Source: Kuafuiihalomonas sp039024635 (GTDB lineage: Bacteria; Myxococcota; Kuafuiibacteriia; Kuafuiibacteriales; Kuafuiibacteriaceae). Taken from it: a stretch of 64,000 nucleotides of DNA. The DNA lies in the NCBI GenBank assembly GCA_039024635.1, contig JBCCQA010000025.1, positions 1 to 64,000 on the forward strand, in the 5' to 3' direction. Made by a program: the position numbers and the translations under genes. Below the pieces are notes generated by a model. It was not told where the DNA came from. It worked only from the letters and a program-made list of their open reading frames with translations, and did not search any database. Each line of letters opens with the position of its first letter. The first letter of the stretch is position 1. This document shows, piece by piece, positions 59,736 through 64,000 of the stretch.

Positions 59736-60519
59736 CCTTCCAGGCCCGGGTGGCCATGGAGCCGACCAGGAATCGATCCACGAGGACGTCGTCGAGGACG
59801 TCTTCGTAGAGATCGACGAGCGTGAAGCCCGCGCGAAGCTGACCCCCGAGCTGAGCGTGGAGTTCGTGGGCCCAGACCACGGGATCCTGCCGATCGATGA
59901 AGAACTGAAGGGTGGCGTCGTCGGCATGATCGACGTCGCAGTAGGGTCGGGGGTGAAGGGCGAAGCGGCCCTCCGCTCGTGCCCGCTCGTCGAGAGCGAG
60001 GGCCCCGGGCTGGCAGAACCCCGCCCAGAGCTCCCCCCGGGGTCGAAGGACCCGAGCGGCCTCGCGCCATAGATGCTCGACGTCTGGAACGAAGGCATTG
60101 GCCGACGGATGGAGGACGACATCGAAGCGGCCCGTCTCGAAGGGCCAGCCTTGGGTCATGTCTGCCTCGACGATCTCGAGCTCCAATCCGTGGGTATCCG
60201 CGAGGTCGACGTCTCGGTCGAGCTGCAGTCGCGAGATGTCCATGACGGTGACGCGAGCACCAGCCGCGGCAAGAAGAGGGCCCTGTTGGCCACCGGCCGC
60301 GGCGAGACCCAGAATCTGCTGGCCCCTCAGGTCCTCGAGCCAGGTCGGGGGAATGGGTTTCTTCGGCGTGAGCACCAGCTCGGGCTGGCCTCGGCGAGCG
60401 GCCTCGATGGCCTCAGGCAACACTCCGATCGTCCAGCGGTTGCCCTTCTCGACCGAGCGGTCCCAGGCCCATCGATTGTAGGCGACGGGTTCGGCCCGCA
60501 CCGCATCCGGGGTCCACAT
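59728..60519 (-). CDS. Class I SAM-dependent methyltransferase
   Basis: ATG 60519 gives a 263-residue protein starting MWTPDAVRAEPVAYNRWAWD. Motif I is ILGLAAAGGQQGPLLAAAGA, followed by VTVMDIS (acidic end of strand 2), VEADMTQGWPFE and FDVVLHPSANAFVPDVEHLW. These match Methyltransf_11/25-type enzymes, with AARVLRPRGELWAGF as the post-motif region. The target is unknown, since this fold serves small molecules, RNA and proteins. It lies 71 bases downstream of the HNH gene on the same strand and converges with the TPMT gene (8-base overlap). Confidence 0.82.
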   Translation of the reverse strand: MWTPDAVRAEPVAYNRWAWDRSVEKGNRWTIGVLPEAIEAARRGQPELVLTPKKPIPPTWLEDLRGQQILGLAAAGGQQGPLLAAAGARVTVMDISRLQLDRDVDLADTHGLELEIVEADMTQGWPFETGRFDVVLHPSANAFVPDVEHLWREAARVLRPRGELWAGFCQPGALALDERARAEGRFALHPRPYCDVDHADDATLQFFIDRQDPVVWAHELHAQLGGQLRAGFTLVDLYEDVLDDVLVDRFLVGSMATRAWKAS

Positions 60520-60590
60520 GCGGTGCTCATCGCACCGATCCAGCTTTGGGGATACTTGGCTCTGCGCCAACTTGGTCGCCTGGCCCATCC

Positions 60591-60887
60591 TCAGCGGCGA
60601 GGTTTGCGGTGGCGAGCCACGACCTCGGGCGGCTGCTTTCGGACCCAGCGCACGAACTTCTGAATCTCTTCGTGGCCCAGCAACGCTTCGACACTGGAGT
60701 AGACCGCCGCGAGCTCTCGTTCGCTGAACAGGGAGTGGATCTTCGTGTGGCAGATCCGATGGATGTTGATCCACGCCTTGCCTCCCTCGCTCTTGGGGAC
60801 AAGGTGGTGGCGGTCGACGGTCGGCCCCTCGATGAGGACCCGACCGCAGAGTGGACAAGGCCCGAGCTCTCGGGCCGGCTCAGCCAT
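60591..60887 (-). CDS. Small HNH-family protein
   Basis: The start at ATG 60887 gives 98 residues, overlapping the 3' end of the protease gene by 8 bases. It has CPLCGR (Cys 11, 14), DRHHLVPKSEGG (His 27, 28), then WINIHRICHTKIH (Asn 41, His 43, Cys 46, His 51). This is the HNH endonuclease fold with its zinc cysteines and His-Asn-His set. Proteins of this short kind are widespread, often annotated only as HNH nucleases; some act in restriction or phage defence, many have no known role. The C-terminal half is helical and basic (VRWVRKQPPEVVARHRKPRR). Confidence 0.75.
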   Translation of the reverse strand: MAEPARELGPCPLCGRVLIEGPTVDRHHLVPKSEGGKAWINIHRICHTKIHSLFSERELAAVYSSVEALLGHEEIQKFVRWVRKQPPEVVARHRKPRR

Positions 60888-62250
60888 CGAGGCGGAAGGC
60901 CACAAAGGAGAGCTGTCCGCTTCGCTCGATCTGCAGGACGATGGGATCGCCCATCTCTCGATCGGAGAGCGCTTGGCGAAGGGCCTCGAAGTCCGAGACC
61001 TCCCGGCTGTTGCAGCGATGGATGATGTCGCCCGGCTGAAGAGGATGAGGTCCAGAGGCCGCGGTGATCAGGACCCCGCCCGGGACACGCACGTTGGGCA
61101 GGAGTCGAGCCATGTCGCCTTCGAGAGACAGACCCAAGACGCCGAGCTCCGGGATGAGATCCTTACGTGGGTCGAGCTGAAGGGTGAGCCGCTCCATCAC
61201 GTTGGGACGCTCCACCACCGGAATCTCCAGTCGACGGGTTTGGCCCTCACGCACGACCTCCACCGCGATCGTCGCGCCGATCTTGCTTTGATAGACGTTC
61301 ACTTCGAACTGCCGACTGTTCTCCATCCGCTTGCCGTTCAGGGCTACGATGGTGTCGCCGACTTCGAGACCGCCCGAGGCGGCGGGGCTCCGCGGAAGGA
61401 CGTCGCTCACGATCACCCCCCAGCTCCGGTTGAGGCCCAGGCCCCCCGCCAAGGCCGGGCTCAGGGTCTGGGTAGCGGCGCCGATCGTCCCCCGTCGCAC
61501 GTAGCCGAATGATTTGAGGTGCTCGTACACCGTACGCACGATGTTGCTCGGAACCGCGAAGCCGAGACCTTCGCTTCCCCCGCTCTGGGACAGGATGAAG
61601 GTGTTGATCCCGACCAGTCGGCCTTGGGTATCGACGAGGGGGCCACCGCTGTTGCCCGGGTTGATGGGAGCGTCGGTTTGAACGTAGACGACACGGTCGT
61701 CCGGTCGAAGCTGACGGGCCACCGCGCTCACGACCCCCATCGATACTGAGCCCTCGAGGCCGAGCGGACTCCCGAAAGCGAGCACGATCTGCCCAGGTGC
61801 AAGCTCGTCCGAGTTGCCAAAGTTCAAGTGGGCGCCCGGGGGCGTCGCAATCTTCAGAAGGGCAAGATCGGTTTCGAGGTCGATGCCCAATAGCTCGGCC
61901 TCGACCATTCGTCCGCTCGGCTTCACGATCGATTGGAAGGTCGTGCTAAGTCCTGGAGACTGGGGCAGGTGTACGGTGATGTTCTGTGCGCCCTGAACGA
62001 CGTGGGCGTTGGTGATGACGTGGCCCTCGGGGGAGACGACGACGCCGGAGCCCGTCGACTGCTGACGGGACAAGAGCTGCCCATTCTCGTTGTCGGGTCC
62101 GTAGCCGACGGACTCGATCCGAACGACGCTCGTACCCACCTGGGCCGAGAGCTTCTGGAATCCGGTGGAGAGCTCGGTCAGGGACAGCGGAGCAGCCGGG
62201 GCTGGCCCGGCGCAGGCGGTGATGAAAAGGATGAGGACGAGGCAGCGCAC
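60880..62250 (-). CDS. HtrA/DegP-type periplasmic serine protease with two PDZ domains
   Basis: The 456-residue protein starts at GTG 62250 with a lipoprotein-type signal (LILFITAC, Cys 13). The trypsin-like triad is His 83 (VITNAHVV), Asp 128 (ETDLALLKI) and Ser 201 (NPGNSGGPL). Two PDZ domains follow, at about 260-340 (GVIVSDVLPRSPAASGGLEVGDTIV) and 360-450 (VLITAASGPHPLQPGDIIHRC). The domain order matches DegP/DegQ. It should degrade or hold misfolded envelope proteins, here probably attached to a membrane by lipid. The start codon lies inside a GC-rich hairpin, noted separately. Confidence 0.9.
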   Translation of the reverse strand: MRCLVLILFITACAGPAPAAPLSLTELSTGFQKLSAQVGTSVVRIESVGYGPDNENGQLLSRQQSTGSGVVVSPEGHVITNAHVVQGAQNITVHLPQSPGLSTTFQSIVKPSGRMVEAELLGIDLETDLALLKIATPPGAHLNFGNSDELAPGQIVLAFGSPLGLEGSVSMGVVSAVARQLRPDDRVVYVQTDAPINPGNSGGPLVDTQGRLVGINTFILSQSGGSEGLGFAVPSNIVRTVYEHLKSFGYVRRGTIGAATQTLSPALAGGLGLNRSWGVIVSDVLPRSPAASGGLEVGDTIVALNGKRMENSRQFEVNVYQSKIGATIAVEVVREGQTRRLEIPVVERPNVMERLTLQLDPRKDLIPELGVLGLSLEGDMARLLPNVRVPGGVLITAASGPHPLQPGDIIHRCNSREVSDFEALRQALSDREMGDPIVLQIERSGQLSFVAFRLDG

Positions 62251-62264
62251 GCACGAGGCGTGCG
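62246..62264 (-). promoter_or_regulatory. Hairpin enclosing the htrA-like start codon
   Basis: CGCACGC (62246-62252), a five-base loop (62253-62257) and GCGTGCG (62258-62264) form a perfect 7-bp stem. On the coding strand the GTG start at 62250-62248 lies in the 3' arm. Such a structure could mask the start until the RNA melts, but no ribosome binding site is apparent and the stem could be chance in GC-rich DNA. Confidence 0.25.
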
Positions 62265-62304
62265 ACGGCCCCGAAGGTCGGTCAACGACCGGTCCACCGA
62301 AGCT

Positions 62305-62517
62305 TCAGGCTCGGTCCTTGTTTCGGCGGCGGAGCCACAGCAATCCGGCCCCAGCCACCGCGGTCACGCCGGCCACGATGGCCGCCGTTCGCTTGTTTTC
62401 GGCAATCAATCGACCCGCCTTGCTCCCGGCATCCTTGGCTCGCTCGACCGAGGTCTCCGCGAAGTCTTTTGTCTTGTCCAAGACCTCCCGGGCCTTGGGC
62501 TCGAAACGCTCCAGCAT
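62305..62517 (-). CDS. Small membrane-anchored helical protein (DUF883/YtxH-like)
   Basis: From ATG 62517 the product is 70 residues: a charged amphipathic N-terminal part (LERFEPKAREVLDKTKDFAE; RAKDAGSKAGRLIAENK) then one C-terminal helix, AAIVAGVTAVAGAGLLWL, and a basic end RRRNKDRA. This is the pattern of ElaB/DUF883-type stress proteins with a C-terminal membrane anchor. It lies 55 bases upstream of the protease gene in the same direction and 71 bases downstream of the ABC-F gene. It may be an envelope stress factor, but I cannot show this. Confidence 0.6.
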   Translation of the reverse strand: MLERFEPKAREVLDKTKDFAETSVERAKDAGSKAGRLIAENKRTAAIVAGVTAVAGAGLLWLRRRNKDRA

Positions 62518-62588
62518 GGTTCCATCGTGCCTCATGCGAACGAAGGCTCCAACGAAGGAAGCCGTATTGGGGCCGATTCCCTGCCCGG

Positions 62589-64000
62589 TCATTCCCCGGG
62601 CGTGACCGCCTCCAGCCTGGAGACGAGATCGGTCCACGCCTCCAGCTGGGCCTCCAGGCGTCGCTCCACGTCTTGGTGCTGCTCGGACAAGCGACGGGAA
62701 CGCTCGGGGTCTGCATGGGCTTCGGGGTCACCAAGGATGGCCTCGAGCTCGGCCTTCTGGGTCTCCAGGGCCTCGACCTCGAGCTCGGACGCTTTGACCT
62801 CTCGACGCAGCCGCCGCCGCTCGGCCTCCTTGGCCTTCTCGGCTCGGCGGGCCTCCATCCGGGCCGCCTTGTCGGGCTTCGGGCTCCGACTCGCCTCGCG
62901 GCGGCTGCCCCGCGCTTCGGCCAGTTCGGCCAGGTAGTCGTCGAAGCTCCCGGGATGGACCTGGACCCGACCGCCGTACACCACCCACAGCGTGGTGGCC
63001 AAGCGTCGGACGAAGGCCAGGCTGTGGCTAATGAAGATAAGGGTCCCGTCGTAGGCGGCCAAGGAGTCGATCAAGCGTTCGGCCGAGTCGGTGTCCAGAT
63101 GGTTGGTCGGCTCGTCCAGGAGCAGAAGGTTGCCCGGTCGAATCAGGACCCGAGCCATGGCGACCCGGGCTCGCTCGCCCCCCGAAAGAACGTCGATGGG
63201 CTTTTCGACCTCGTCGTCCTGGAAGAGAAAGGCGCCGCAGAGGCTCCGCACCTCGGTCATGCCCAGCTCGGGCATCGGCTCCCATACCGCTTCCAGGATC
63301 GAACTTCCGGCCCGAAGGGTGTCGGCCTGATGCTGTGCGAAGTAGCGTCGCTTCACCCCCGATCCCAGCTCCACTTGTCCTTCGCCCGGAGTGAGCTCTT
63401 CAGCCATGAGCTTGAGGAGGGTCGATTTACCGGAGCCGTTCACGCCCAGAAGCCCGATGCGCTGCCCCCGCCGGACCTCGAAGTCCAGGCCCTGGAAGAG
63501 GGGGTCCTCGCCGTAGCCGAAGCTGAGCCCCTTGGCGTGGAGGACGGTCTGGGGGCTGCGAGGTGCGGGAGGGAAGCGGATCGAGATGGTCCGACGGGGT
63601 CGAGGGGGCTCGACCAGTTCGTCTTCGAGTTTCTCGATCATCTTCTCCTTGCTCGCCGCCTGCCGCGCTTTGCTGGCTTTGGCCCGAAAGCGATCGATGA
63701 AGCCGGTGATCTCCTTCTTCTTCCTTTGGAAGCGCTCCCATCGGTTTTGCAGCTCTTCGAGTCGCTGCTGCCGATGGGCCACGAAGGCGCCGTAGTTCCC
63801 CCGAAAGGTCTCCAGTCCATCCACCTCCAGGCTCGCGATGCGGTTGACGTGACGATCCAGGAAGCTTGGGTCATGGGTCGTCAACAGCAGGGTCATGGGA
63901 CGGCCGTCGATGAAGTCGGACAGCCACTCGACCGTGGGCACGTCCAGATGGTTGGTGGGCTCGTCCAGGATGAGGACGTGGTTTCGTTCGAAGAGCAGCC
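62589..64000 (-). CDS. ABC-F family ATPase, partial (N-terminal part beyond the window)
   Basis: The reading frame runs to the right edge. It contains the end of the first ABC domain (VLILDEPTNHLDVPTVEW near 63930-64000), the linker with FRAKASKARQAASKEKMIEK, then a complete second ABC domain: Walker A GLLGVNGSGKSTLL, signature LSGGERARVAMARVL, Walker B LLLLDEPTNHLD and the His-loop IFISHS. A charged coiled-coil C-terminal extension ends at 62589 (RLEAQLEAWTDL). This matches the Uup/EttA-like ABC-F branch, which acts on ribosomes rather than in membranes. The C-terminal coiled coil favours Uup-type. The upstream start cannot be seen. Confidence 0.88.
   Translation of the reverse strand, partial: LLFERNHVLILDEPTNHLDVPTVEWLSDFIDGRPMTLLLTTHDPSFLDRHVNRIASLEVDGLETFRGNYGAFVAHRQQRLEELQNRWERFQRKKKEITGFIDRFRAKASKARQAASKEKMIEKLEDELVEPPRPRRTISIRFPPAPRSPQTVLHAKGLSFGYGEDPLFQGLDFEVRRGQRIGLLGVNGSGKSTLLKLMAEELTPGEGQVELGSGVKRRYFAQHQADTLRAGSSILEAVWEPMPELGMTEVRSLCGAFLFQDDEVEKPIDVLSGGERARVAMARVLIRPGNLLLLDEPTNHLDTDSAERLIDSLAAYDGTLIFISHSLAFVRRLATTLWVVYGGRVQVHPGSFDDYLAELAEARGSRREASRSPKPDKAARMEARRAEKAKEAERRRLRREVKASELEVEALETQKAELEAILGDPEAHADPERSRRLSEQHQDVERRLEAQLEAWTDLVSRLEAVTPGE

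Noticed and set aside
60591..60887. HNH protein as part of a phage-defence system
   Set aside because: It overlaps a protease gene and is followed by a methyltransferase with no restriction-modification signature; there is no defence context.

Overview
This is a GC-rich, gene-dense bacterial chromosome segment. The gene set points to Myxococcota or a related former deltaproteobacterial lineage: many lipoproteins with Cys-rich, VCBS/ASPIC, PKD-like and collagen-like modules, a hybrid histidine kinase, an ABC-F ATPase, a long AceA2-type isocitrate lyase, and a possible LexA site resembling the Myxococcus xanthus box. This placement is inference from content; there is no rRNA or other marker gene in the window. 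I recognised no tRNA, rRNA, CRISPR array or intact mobile element.

Layout. 0-2.9 kb is eroded sequence: remnants of a PEP synthase (minus) and an F1 gamma subunit (plus), an intact AI-2E family exporter, and a nucleotidyltransferase-like relic. 2.9-6.7 kb is a regulator cluster: a LysR gene divergent from two tandem AraC-type genes, then a small membrane protein. 7.4-18.1 kb is a lipoprotein island: a ZU5 lipoprotein, a Cys-rich/VCBS/ASPIC lipoprotein, and two overlapping paralogous PKD/beta-propeller lipoproteins. 18.1-21 kb encodes a glutamate-cysteine-ligase-like/CBS fusion and an aspartoacylase-family hydrolase. 21-27.2 kb holds a hybrid histidine kinase, a small lipoprotein, L-2-hydroxyglutarate oxidase with a TPR protein, and a collagen-like lipoprotein. 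27.2-32.7 kb has APS kinase, an L,D-transpeptidase, a PAPS-type sulfotransferase, an orphan gene and an AmpG-like permease. 32.7-37.9 kb is a tight four-gene unit: SKI2-like helicase, sirtuin, ProB, ProA. 38.2-43.4 kb has isocitrate lyase, ProC with an RlmL-like rRNA methyltransferase, and a Phd/VapC toxin-antitoxin pair. 43.4-44.7 kb is a VWA lipoprotein gene broken by three frame changes. 44.8-48.6 kb is an MrfA/MrfB-type DNA repair pair. 48.5-52.6 kb has an MFS exporter and a YkgJ/Hsp70-like/ChaC operon. 52.6-57.5 kb is a beta-oxidation operon (FadN-type enzyme, thiolase, FMN alpha-hydroxyacid oxidase). 57.6-64 kb has a K+ channel, two methyltransferases, an HNH protein, an HtrA protease, a small membrane protein and a truncated ABC-F ATPase.

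Functional links. Proline synthesis is covered by ProB, ProA and ProC. Beta-oxidation plus isocitrate lyase suggests growth on fatty acids or acetate through the glyoxylate shunt. Two genes touch gamma-glutamyl or glutathione chemistry (GCS2-CBS, ChaC). CysC and the sulfotransferase together could form a sulfation module. The least explained elements are the lipoprotein island, the GCS2-CBS/aspartoacylase pair, the Hsp70-centred operon, the orphan gene beside the sulfotransferase and the possible LexA control of the MrfAB-type pair. At least five loci carry broken reading frames, which is either real gene decay or indel errors in the assembly.
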